This document shows, in pieces, positions 1 to 6,376 of a DNA stretch of 7,581 nucleotides. The first letter of the stretch is position 1. Each line of letters opens with the position of its first letter. The stretch covers positions 1-7,581 of the forward strand of contig JAUWSD010000056.1 in assembly GCA_030610225.1 (NCBI GenBank). The letters run 5' to 3'. Made by a program: the position numbers and the translations under genes. Below the pieces are notes generated by a model that saw nothing but the letters and a program-made list of their open reading frames with translations, was not told the origin of the DNA and searched no databases. The DNA is from Chloroflexota bacterium (GTDB lineage: Bacteria > Chloroflexota > Anaerolineae > Anaerolineales > UBA11579).

Positions 1-1374
1 GCGGCAGTTATCGGGACAAAAGAGCTTGAGCTTGATGTGCCCTATGTGCAGGTAAATGACAGCAGAGATGCCCTCGCGCATATTTCCACCGAATTTTATG
101 ATAATCCTGCGAACGAATTAGTGATGATAGGGGTGACGGGGACAGATGGAAAGACCACAACAGTTAATTTGATATTTCAGATTTTGAAGGCTGCCGGAAT
201 AAAGGCAGGAATGATCTCGACAGTAAATGCTGTGATCGGAGGCCAGACGCTAGACACAGGATTCCATGTTACGACACCGGAAATATTTGAAGTTATGAAA
301 TATCTGAGACAGATGCGAGATGCAGGATTGACCCACGCAGTGCTGGAAACCACTTCACATGGATTGGGTTCGAAAAGAGTGATCGGGGCTGATTTTGACA
401 TCGGGGTTGTGACCAATATAACTCATGAGCATTTGGATTTCCACGGCTCATTTGAAGCATACAGGGAGGCTAAGGCGCAGTTGTTTGCTGGCCTGGGGAT
501 TGTAAAAGATAAGAAGGTGAGTGTTGATCCTTTTGCTGTATTGAATTTTGACGATGACAGTTATCAGTTCCTGAATGAGATCGGGAATGTGAATAGCATT
601 GGGTATGGGATGGGAGAAGGTGCTGAACTGAGCGCCAGGAATATAATTAACAGCGCTGACAGGCTCAGCTTTGAGATATGTGGATCTGATCTTGATATTT
701 TTGTGAGAACAACATTGATAGGAAACTACAATGTGTCCAATATCCTTGCGGCAGTTGGTGCAACCGTGTATGGATTGGGGATCTCTCCTGATGATGCAGC
801 TAAGGGGATCGAGAGCTTGAGAGGTATTCCTGGAAGAATGGAGAGGATAAACCTTGGACAGACATTCACTACTATTGTAGATTTTGCGCATACGCCAAAC
901 GCATTAAAATCAGTCTTAAAAGCTGGGAGAGAAATTAGCTCAGGAAGGGTGATTGCTGTATTTGGTTCTGCAGGATTGCGAGACCAGGAAAAGCGCAGAT
1001 TGATGGCTGAAGTATCTGCTGAGCATGCTGACATAAGCATATTAACAGCAGAGGACCCCCGCACCGAATCGCTTGATGGGATACTGGCTGAGATGGCTGC
1101 TGGAGCTGAATCAATGGGAGCAATTGAGGGTGAGAATTATTTCCGGGCAAGGGACAGGGGGGAAGCGATCAGGCTGGCATTAAAACTGGCAGAGGATGAT
1201 GACCTGGTATTAATTCTAGGAAAAGGGCATGAGCAGTCAATGTGTTTCATTGATGTTGAATATGTCTGGGATGATGTGATCGCATTAAAAGCAGCATTAT
1301 CGGAATATTTGAAGATCGAAGGACCGGAAATGCCATATTTGCCTACGCAGGATGGGGAAATTGATTTGCCATGA
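1..1374 (+). CDS. murE: MurE-type UDP-N-acetylmuramyl-tripeptide synthetase (5' end outside window)
   Basis: Cytoplasmic ATP-dependent ligase of peptidoglycan synthesis. It adds the third, diamino acid residue to UDP-MurNAc-L-Ala-D-Glu. The frame is open from base 1 with no stop, and the residues before the GTG at 37 look like continuing protein, so the N-terminal substrate-binding domain is mostly missing. There are 457 visible codons. Seen in order: P-loop GVTGTDGKTTT (nt 130-162), TTPE (nt 271-282), the HLDFHG segment, YREAKAQLF with the lysine (nt 472-474) expected to be carbamylated, GRMERI, VDFAHTP at the start of the C-terminal domain, EDPR (nt 1051-1062) where E. coli MurE has DNPR, and KGHE. 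The TTPE, SHGL and HLDFHG pattern fits MurE rather than MurC, MurD or MurF. The added amino acid (meso-diaminopimelate, lysine or ornithine) cannot be settled from EDPR. The family is certain; the exact substrate is not. Confidence 0.93.
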   Translation, partial: AAVIGTKELELDVPYVQVNDSRDALAHISTEFYDNPANELVMIGVTGTDGKTTTVNLIFQILKAAGIKAGMISTVNAVIGGQTLDTGFHVTTPEIFEVMKYLRQMRDAGLTHAVLETTSHGLGSKRVIGADFDIGVVTNITHEHLDFHGSFEAYREAKAQLFAGLGIVKDKKVSVDPFAVLNFDDDSYQFLNEIGNVNSIGYGMGEGAELSARNIINSADRLSFEICGSDLDIFVRTTLIGNYNVSNILAAVGATVYGLGISPDDAAKGIESLRGIPGRMERINLGQTFTTIVDFAHTPNALKSVLKAGREISSGRVIAVFGSAGLRDQEKRRLMAEVSAEHADISILTAEDPRTESLDGILAEMAAGAESMGAIEGENYFRARDRGEAIRLALKLAEDDDLVLILGKGHEQSMCFIDVEYVWDDVIALKAALSEYLKIEGPEMPYLPTQDGEIDLP

Positions 1375-1441
1375 AATGAACAACTGATTTGAATTTTAAG
1401 TGTTTTATATTTGTATGAATATATTTATTGCAGAATTTCCT

Positions 1442-1446
1442 GGAGG
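1442..1446 (+). promoter_or_regulatory. Shine-Dalgarno GGAGG that sets the transporter start
   Basis: GGAGG lies 5 nt before the ATG at 1452. A longer frame from a TTG at 1428 exists, but this strong site lies inside that extension and points to the ATG. The 77-nt gap after murE is AT-rich and contains two TATATT sequences (1406-1411 and 1420-1425), but I see no convincing -35 partner, so a separate promoter here is possible but unproven. Confidence 0.75.
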
Positions 1447-1451
1447 ATTAC

Positions 1452-2777
1452 ATGAAAGTGAAGCGAAAAGTTAATAAGGAGCATAGAGCCTGGTATTTAT
1501 TTGATTTTGGAAATTCAGCCTATGCTGCGGTGGTATTATTAGCGGTTTATTCCGCATATTTCCAGGGGGCAGTCGTTGGCGGGTCTGAAGGTTCGAGGTT
1601 GTGGGGTGTGGCGATCTTCTGGGCAATGCTTATCGTTGCAGTAATTTCACCGATATTAGGAACGATCGCAGATTATTCAAGCAAGAAAAAGATGATGTTG
1701 ATGATCTTTACATCAACTGCGGTAGTGTTCACAGCTTTATTGTTTTTTGTAAAGCCAGGTGATGTCTTTATTGGGATGCTCTTTTTTATTCTGGCAGAGA
1801 TAGGCTACCGCGGCGGCCAAGTATTTTATAATTCCCTGCTGCCTGAAATTGCGACACAGGATGAGATCGGAAAAGTATCTGGCAATGGCTGGGCGATCGG
1901 TTCAGTTGGCGGGATAGTCTGTCTCTTGATCGTTTTGGCATTGATCCAGTTTATTGGTGGAGATTTGGTGATCAGGATTTCTTTCCTTATCACAGCAGTG
2001 TTCTACGCTGTTTTCACAATCCCGCTGTTCAGGATCGTGAAGGAAAAGAAGGAACCACAGGCATTACCAAAGGGTGACAATTATCTCAGTCTTGCATTCC
2101 GCAGGCTGAAGAAAACCTTTGCATCAGTTCGCAATTATAAAGAATTCATAAAGTTTATGGTTGCTTTCCTAATCTATAATGATGGAATATTAGCGGCATT
2201 AAATTTTGCGGCGATATTGGGGGCAGTCCTTTATGGGATGGAACAAACGCAATTGATCATCTTCATGATAATTGTCATGGTGAGCAGTGTCCTGGGGGCA
2301 TGGTTATATGGTGTTATAGGTGAGAAATATGGCTTCAAGCGAGGTTTGATCCAATCATTGTTGTGGATGATCCTAGCGGTAGTTTGGATTTTCTTCAACA
2401 AGACCCTGACAGGATTCTTCCTGATCGGCGCCTTGGCTGGATTTGCCCTGACAGGTGTCCAGTCGTTGAGCCGCACGATGATCGGCGCATTTGCTCCTCC
2501 TGGGCAGAGCGCTGAGTTCTACGGTTTCTTTGGGATGGTAGGACGAACATCATCCTTTATTGGACCATTCTTATTTGGTTGGCTGGCACATAAAATCACT
2601 CAGTATTATGAGGTTAAAAACCTTGCAGGTGTTGATCCTATCGCTATGGGGCACAGGATGGCTTTATTCTCAGTGCTCGCTTTCCTAGTGGTTGGTCTTG
2701 GCCTGCTGTTCTTTGTAAATGAGAAAGAAGGACGAAAAGTTGCGCTGGGGCAGGTTCCAGGAATTGAAGAGACATAA
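1452..2777 (+). CDS. UMF1-family (Atg22-like) MFS transporter
   Basis: Integral membrane protein of 441 residues from the ATG at 1452, chosen for the GGAGG 5 nt upstream. Hydrophobic stretches across the whole length fit about 12 transmembrane helices, with a basic cytoplasmic linker near residues 195-235 between the two halves. UMF1/Atg22-like hallmarks are visible: WYLFDFGNSAYA at 14-25 (family form W-x-L-Y-D-W-A-N-S-A), the loop GTIADYSSKKK at 70-80, FYNSLLPEI at 125-133, and SRTMIGAFAPP followed by AEFYGFF at 340-360. The substrate is unknown. Yeast Atg22 exports amino acids from the vacuole, but bacterial members are mostly uncharacterised, so no substrate should be transferred. The gene ends 2 nt before the acyltransferase gene, which suggests one transcript and possible translational coupling. 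There is no sign of a frameshift or truncation. Confidence 0.88.
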   Translation: MKVKRKVNKEHRAWYLFDFGNSAYAAVVLLAVYSAYFQGAVVGGSEGSRLWGVAIFWAMLIVAVISPILGTIADYSSKKKMMLMIFTSTAVVFTALLFFVKPGDVFIGMLFFILAEIGYRGGQVFYNSLLPEIATQDEIGKVSGNGWAIGSVGGIVCLLIVLALIQFIGGDLVIRISFLITAVFYAVFTIPLFRIVKEKKEPQALPKGDNYLSLAFRRLKKTFASVRNYKEFIKFMVAFLIYNDGILAALNFAAILGAVLYGMEQTQLIIFMIIVMVSSVLGAWLYGVIGEKYGFKRGLIQSLLWMILAVVWIFFNKTLTGFFLIGALAGFALTGVQSLSRTMIGAFAPPGQSAEFYGFFGMVGRTSSFIGPFLFGWLAHKITQYYEVKNLAGVDPIAMGHRMALFSVLAFLVVGLGLLFFVNEKEGRKVALGQVPGIEET

Positions 2778-2779
2778 AT

Positions 2780-3550
2780 ATGTCTAATTTTGCTAAATCA
2801 ATACCTCAGGACGAGTTAGCTAAACGCAAACCGCTGCGTAAATTCATGCAGTGGTTGTCAAAGATCGCTTTTGGGGCAATAACAAAACTTGAGATCGAAG
2901 GGATGGAAAATTTCCCTAAGCATGGGCCGTTGATCATGGTGGGTAATCATTTCAGTTTTATTGATCCGGCAGCGTTTGTGCGAATAGCTCCGTTCCCAAT
3001 TGAATTCCTTGGAGGGGCTGTGACACCGCATGCGCCAAAGATACTCGAATTCATACCCAAGTTGTGGGGGTATTTGCCGGTATATCGTGGGACTGGTTCC
3101 AGATTCGCTTTAAAGGAAGCGGCAAAAGTATTAAAAGAGGGTAAGGTTTTGGCCATTTTCCCTGAAGGTGGTGCTTGGGCTGAAGTGTTGAGACCAGCAC
3201 GGCCGGGTACTGCTTATGTTGCGGTGAAGTCCCAGGCGCAGATAATCCCGATCGGATTGGTAGGACTTAACGACGTGTTTCCCACACTTGCAAAATTCAA
3301 ACGGGCAAAAATAAAATTCGTGATCGGAAAGCCAATAGGTCCTTTTGAGACAACTGGAAAAGGAAGGGAGAGGCGGGAACAGCTGGATGAGATCGGGCAC
3401 GAGATCATGCGCAGTATTGCAGCGCTGCTACCTGAAGAAAAAAAGGGCTTCTACTCTGACGACCCGGAAATTCGGGAAGCGGCAAAAGGGACCGAGATCT
3501 ATCCGTGGGACACTCAAGTTGAGGGAGAGGTGGAAGGTGACATCCACTGA
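2780..3550 (+). CDS. plsC: 1-acyl-sn-glycerol-3-phosphate acyltransferase (PlsC family)
   Basis: Membrane-associated enzyme of phospholipid synthesis, expected to acylate lysophosphatidic acid to phosphatidic acid using acyl-ACP or acyl-CoA. It has 256 residues, a normal length. The acyltransferase motifs appear in order: NHFSFID at 56-62 (catalytic H57 and D62 of the HX4D motif), VYRG at 101-104 (acceptor binding), FPEGG at 127-131, and IIPIGL at 155-160. RPARPGTAYVA at 138-148 fits the conserved stretch after motif III. The N-terminal hydrophobic stretch is short, so membrane contact is probably peripheral. The tail after about residue 220 is charged (ending in EGEVEGDIH) and of unknown role. 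The ATG follows the transporter stop by 2 nt with only a weak GA-rich ribosome site, so translation is probably coupled. Other glycerolipid acyltransferases share these motifs, so the exact acceptor is inferred. Confidence 0.87.
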   Translation: MSNFAKSIPQDELAKRKPLRKFMQWLSKIAFGAITKLEIEGMENFPKHGPLIMVGNHFSFIDPAAFVRIAPFPIEFLGGAVTPHAPKILEFIPKLWGYLPVYRGTGSRFALKEAAKVLKEGKVLAIFPEGGAWAEVLRPARPGTAYVAVKSQAQIIPIGLVGLNDVFPTLAKFKRAKIKFVIGKPIGPFETTGKGRERREQLDEIGHEIMRSIAALLPEEKKGFYSDDPEIREAAKGTEIYPWDTQVEGEVEGDIH

Positions 3551-3563
3551 GATCGATATAAAT

Positions 3564-3597
3564 AAAAGCAGCCTGCATGCAGGCTGCTTTTTCTTTT
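3564..3597. terminator. Bidirectional intrinsic terminator between plsC and pnp
   Basis: Bases 3564-3591 form a perfect 28-bp palindrome with its centre between 3577 and 3578. In RNA this gives a GC-rich stem (GCAGCCTG / CAGGCTGC) with a CATG loop. On the plus strand a T-rich run follows (3588-3597). On the minus strand the stem is followed by TTTTATTTA. It lies 13 nt after the plsC stop and 25 nt after the pnp stop, where convergent genes need a shared terminator. Confidence 0.93.
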
Positions 3598-3616
3598 AAT
3601 CATTGATTTGAAAAGT

Positions 3617-5812
3617 CTAGCGGCGTTTGTTCCTGCTGCGGTCATTTCCGCGCCGGTTATCTCTTCCACCACTTCTCTTCTTGAAGTTATCCTGTGCAAC
3701 AGCTTCTTCAACTGTCCAGCCTTCAAGCACTGCTTTGAGGGACAATCTGATCTTGCCGTCGTGTCCGACTGCTGTGACCATGACTGTAATCTCTTCGCCG
3801 ACAACTGCGACATCTTCAACTTTATCAATTCTTTCTGAATCGAGTTGGGAGATGTGCACCATTCCGTCTGTGCCGGGCATGATCTCGATGAATGCGCCGA
3901 AGTCAGTTACGCGGACAACCTTGCCGGTGTAGATGCGACCAAGTTCGGCTTCTTCTGTCAGAGCTTCGATCTGGCTCAGAGCCGCTTTGGCATTCTCGCT
4001 GTTTGCTGAGGCGATGAAGACTGTGCCATCATCCTGAATATCGATGTTGGTATCAGTTTCTTCCTGCAGACGGCGGATTGTTTCTCCACCTTTTCCGATC
4101 ACAGCACCGATCTTTTCAACAGAGATCTTAATTGTTGTGATGCGTGGGGTGTGTTCTTTCATCTCTGGGCGAGGTGCAGGAAGGGTGCTTAGCATCTGCT
4201 CGAGAATGTGAGCGCGGCCTTCTTTTGCCTGCTGGAGTGCTTCTGACATGACCTGTGAGGTCAAACCCGAAAGTTTGATGTCCATCTGCAGGGCTGTAAT
4301 ACCTTTTGTGGTACCAGCAACTTTGAAGTCCATATCGCCGATATGATCTTCCAGACCTTGAATGTCTGTCAGGATCACATAGCTGTCATCGTCTGAGATC
4401 ATTCCCATTGCAATACCGGAGACAGGGGCCTTGATCGGCACACCTGCATCCATCAATGAAAGGGTTGAGCCACAGACTGAGCCCATGGAAGTTGATCCAT
4501 TTGAGGACATACATTCTGAGACGAGACGTAATGTGTAGGGGAAATCAATTTCTTCCGGAATAACAGGTTGGAGTGCTCTTTCTGCAAGGACACCGTGGCC
4601 GATCTCTCGGCGGGATGCTCCCCTGAGGAAGCGGGTTTCACCAACAGAGAAGGGCGGGAAGTTGTAATGATGCATGTAGCGTTTCTTCTCATTTGGAGTG
4701 AGGTTGTCCAGAAGCTGGGCATCTCTTGGTGTTCCAAGTGTAGTAATTGTCATCACCTGGGTTTCTCCACGAGTGAAGATACCTGAACCGTGAGCCCTTG
4801 GACTGTAATCGACTTCACACCAGATCGGGCGGACTTCAGTTGTTTTTCTTCCGTCCGGGCGATTCTTGGTGTTGAGGATCAACTCACGGGTTGTTTCCTT
4901 GAATGTTTTGTCAAATGCTTCTTTTACATCTTTGATCAGTGCTGCGTCTTCTTCGTCAAATCCGGCTAAAATTTCTTTACGAATTTCATTCAGTTTTTCA
5001 TCACGATCGTGTTTGTTATAGTTTCCGCCATCATTGAAGAGTTCGACCAACTTGTCTTTTGAGAGTCCGCTAACTTTCTCGTACAATTCTTTTTCAATAG
5101 CGATCGATTGATATTCGCTCTTTTCTTTGCCAACCTTCTCTCTCATCTCATTGATGGTGTCAATGATGGGCTGCATGGCTTTGTGAGCCAGCTCGAGAGC
5201 AGATACAACCACATCTTCTGATACTTCATTTGCGCCTGCTTCAACCATCAAGAGGGCTTCTTTTGTACCTGCAACCCTAAGGTCGAGATCTGATTTTTCA
5301 AGCTGTTCGTAAGTTGGATTGACGACAAATTCACCATCGATCTGGCCAATGCGGACTGCTGCAACTGGTCCATTCCATGGGATATTTGAGATCGCAACTG
5401 ATGCAGAAGCAACATTGATCGCGTGTACGTCCAGTAAGTTCTCTCCGTCTGAAGATAATGCATAGATGATCACCTGGACTTCGTTCCTCATATCCTTGGG
5501 GAAGAGGGGTCTCAGGGGTCTATCTGTCAGCCTGGCTGTCAGGATAGCGTTTTCGGTTGGGCGGCCTTCTCTTCGGAAGAAACCTCCGGGTATGCGTCCA
5601 CCTGCGTAGAGTTTTTCTTCAAAGTCTACACTGAGAGGGAAAAAGTTTATCCCTTCGCGTGGGCTGTTGCTCATTGTTGCAGAACAGAAGAGTAAAGACT
5701 CTCCGAAACTCAGTGTTACTGAGCCTCCTGCCTGTTGAGCGATCTTACCTGTTTCAAAGGTAAGAGTTTTTCCGCCGACCTCGACGGAAAAGATATTAAT
5801 ATTTGGTTTCAT
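3617..5812 (-). CDS. pnp: Polyribonucleotide nucleotidyltransferase (polynucleotide phosphorylase)
   Basis: Homotrimeric 3'-5' exoribonuclease that degrades RNA by phosphorolysis and can also add nucleotides; central to mRNA turnover. The 731 residues cover the full architecture: first RNase PH domain (about 10-145, with FFRREGRP at 78-85), an alpha-helical linker (about 150-320), second RNase PH domain (about 320-540), KH domain (about 557-617, GKGG loop at 573-576) and S1 domain (about 625-693). Catalytic residues D489, D495 and K497 match E. coli D486, D492 and K494 in the segment GDMDFKVAG. FTRGETQ at 346-352 and the serine-rich SECMSSNGSTSMGS segment are intact. The last about 23 residues are an arginine- and lysine-rich tail that probably adds RNA affinity. 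The start is certain: GGAGGT lies 8 nt before the ATG. It sits 161 nt downstream of rpsO, the classical rpsO-pnp order, with a structured leader between them. Confidence 0.98.
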   Translation of the reverse strand: MKPNINIFSVEVGGKTLTFETGKIAQQAGGSVTLSFGESLLFCSATMSNSPREGINFFPLSVDFEEKLYAGGRIPGGFFRREGRPTENAILTARLTDRPLRPLFPKDMRNEVQVIIYALSSDGENLLDVHAINVASASVAISNIPWNGPVAAVRIGQIDGEFVVNPTYEQLEKSDLDLRVAGTKEALLMVEAGANEVSEDVVVSALELAHKAMQPIIDTINEMREKVGKEKSEYQSIAIEKELYEKVSGLSKDKLVELFNDGGNYNKHDRDEKLNEIRKEILAGFDEEDAALIKDVKEAFDKTFKETTRELILNTKNRPDGRKTTEVRPIWCEVDYSPRAHGSGIFTRGETQVMTITTLGTPRDAQLLDNLTPNEKKRYMHHYNFPPFSVGETRFLRGASRREIGHGVLAERALQPVIPEEIDFPYTLRLVSECMSSNGSTSMGSVCGSTLSLMDAGVPIKAPVSGIAMGMISDDDSYVILTDIQGLEDHIGDMDFKVAGTTKGITALQMDIKLSGLTSQVMSEALQQAKEGRAHILEQMLSTLPAPRPEMKEHTPRITTIKISVEKIGAVIGKGGETIRRLQEETDTNIDIQDDGTVFIASANSENAKAALSQIEALTEEAELGRIYTGKVVRVTDFGAFIEIMPGTDGMVHISQLDSERIDKVEDVAVVGEEITVMVTAVGHDGKIRLSLKAVLEGWTVEEAVAQDNFKKRSGGRDNRRGNDRSRNKRR

Positions 5813-5814
5813 TT

Positions 5815-5859
5815 TTATTTACCTCCGTAAATAATCCCACCTTGTTAGGAACTGGAGGC
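5815..5859 (-). promoter_or_regulatory. Structured pnp ribosome-binding region with anti-Shine-Dalgarno
   Basis: A perfect 8-bp inverted repeat (5815-5822 and 5827-5834) encloses a 4-nt loop. On the minus-strand RNA the loop reads GGAG, the core of the pnp Shine-Dalgarno site. Further upstream in the RNA, GCCUCC (5859-5854) is complementary to GGAGGU (5826-5821), counting one G-U pair. The two pairings exclude each other, so the ribosome site could be shown in a loop or buried in a stem. A role in control of pnp is inference. Confidence 0.45.
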
Positions 5860-5932
5860 TGCCGACAACATATAAATTATTATTGTGGTTGTCTCCAACA
5901 TCCAATACCCAACTGGTGGCATACTATTGTTG

Positions 5933-5964
5933 AAAACAACAGATGGCCAAACTGCGGCCATCTG
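5933..5964 (-). terminator. Attenuator-like hairpin between rpsO and pnp
   Basis: On the minus strand, 9 nt after the rpsO stop, CAGATGGCC and GGCCATCTG form a 9-bp stem with a 7-nt loop, followed by TTGTTTT (5939-5933). This is an intrinsic-terminator shape with a short, interrupted T-run, so partial read-through into pnp is expected. E. coli has a comparable terminator (t1) at the same place in its rpsO-pnp operon. Confidence 0.65.
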
Positions 5965-5973
5965 CTGAAAGTT

Positions 5974-6246
5974 TTACTTTCGACGAATATTGAGTTTCTC
6001 GGTGATACTCAAGTAACCCTGATAATCCTTGCGCTGAAGATACTTTAATAATCTTCTTCGGCGGCCTACTAATCTTAGCAGACCCCTGCGGGTTGATTCG
6101 TCGTGCTTGTGAATTTTCAAATGTTCTGTCAACTGGTTAATCCGGTTTGTTTGAAGGGCGATCTGCACCTCTGGTGAACCGGTATCTTTATCGTGACGGT
6201 TATACTCTGAAATCACTTGTTCTTTTAAATCTTTTTTTAATGGCAT
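5974..6246 (-). CDS. rpsO: 30S ribosomal protein S15
   Basis: Primary 16S rRNA-binding protein of the small subunit platform; it binds the three-way junction of helices 20-22 early in assembly. The 90 residues (E. coli S15 has 89) align throughout with the family: the TGSPEVQIA segment after the first helix, the LTEHLKIHKHDESTRRGLL stretch with the RNA-contacting His, Asp and Ser residues, and the basic GRRRRLLKYLQRKD block. The ATG at 6246 is preceded by AAAGGA (6260-6255) at 8 nt spacing. It has its own extended -10 promoter about 75 nt upstream and a hairpin in its leader, and it is followed by an attenuator-like hairpin and pnp. S15 commonly represses its own mRNA, so the leader is the likely control point. 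Confidence 0.98.
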   Translation of the reverse strand: MPLKKDLKEQVISEYNRHDKDTGSPEVQIALQTNRINQLTEHLKIHKHDESTRRGLLRLVGRRRRLLKYLQRKDYQGYLSITEKLNIRRK

Positions 6247-6280
6247 GACATCTGTCCTTTCTGTTTTTACAGGTCTCCAT

Positions 6281-6302
6281 ACAAACAGCGCCAGCCGTTT
6301 GT
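6281..6302 (-). promoter_or_regulatory. rpsO leader hairpin, candidate S15 binding site
   Basis: In the minus-strand RNA, ACAAAC pairs with GUUUGU, continues through a G-U pair (6296 with 6287), a G-C pair (6295 with 6288) and a C-G pair, and closes on a UGGC loop. This makes a 9-bp stem. The G-U next to G-C step is a known recognition element of S15 in 16S rRNA and in several unrelated rpsO leaders. A weaker 4-bp hairpin (6261-6272) lies just before the Shine-Dalgarno site. The structure is seen in the sequence; its regulatory role is inferred. Confidence 0.5.
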
Positions 6303-6320
6303 TGGTCTAGTCAACACAAA

Positions 6321-6349
6321 ATTATACCAAAAGGAGGAAATTGGAGCAA
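6321..6349 (-). promoter_or_regulatory. Extended -10 promoter for rpsO-pnp
   Basis: On the minus strand, TTGCTC (6349-6344) is followed after exactly 17 nt by a perfect TATAAT (6326-6321), preceded by TGG so that the -10 reads TGGTATAAT. The -35 matches only TTG, which is usual where an extended -10 compensates. Expected transcription start is near 6314, giving a leader of about 68 nt before the rpsO ATG. Confidence 0.82.
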
Positions 6350-6376
6350 GAAGCTCTTTATTTTGGATCTAGGGCT

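Noticed and set aside
448..891. A 147-codon minus-strand frame inside murE.
   Set aside because: It is a shadow of a conserved coding sequence with no ribosome site or recognisable protein features.
1375..1451. Possible promoter between murE and the transporter (TATATT at 1406-1411 and 1420-1425; TTGAAT at 1389-1394).
   Set aside because: No -35 element lies at 16-18 nt from either TATATT; the region is AT-rich enough to give such matches by chance.
3514..3828. A 104-codon minus-strand frame across the terminator and the end of pnp.
   Set aside because: It runs through the bidirectional terminator and overlaps pnp in another frame on the same strand; the motifs belong to pnp.
5865..5910. 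Possible internal pnp promoter in the AT-rich part of the rpsO-pnp spacer (AATAAT with TTGGAT 18 nt upstream, minus strand).
   Set aside because: The -35 matches only three of six bases and there is no extended -10, so the support is too weak to call.
5895..5912. CCAA repeated three times at 7-nt intervals.
   Set aside because: Four-base units repeated three times are too short to separate from chance, and no known binding site matches.
5803..6048. An 81-codon plus-strand frame spanning the rpsO-pnp spacer.
   Set aside because: It overlaps the starts and ends of two certain minus-strand genes, has low-complexity codon content, and resembles no known protein family.
6343..6364. Plus-strand GAGC-AAGAA-GCTC hairpin followed by a T-rich run.
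   Set aside because: The stem is only 4-5 bp and no plus-strand gene ends nearby; it overlaps the -35 of the rpsO promoter.
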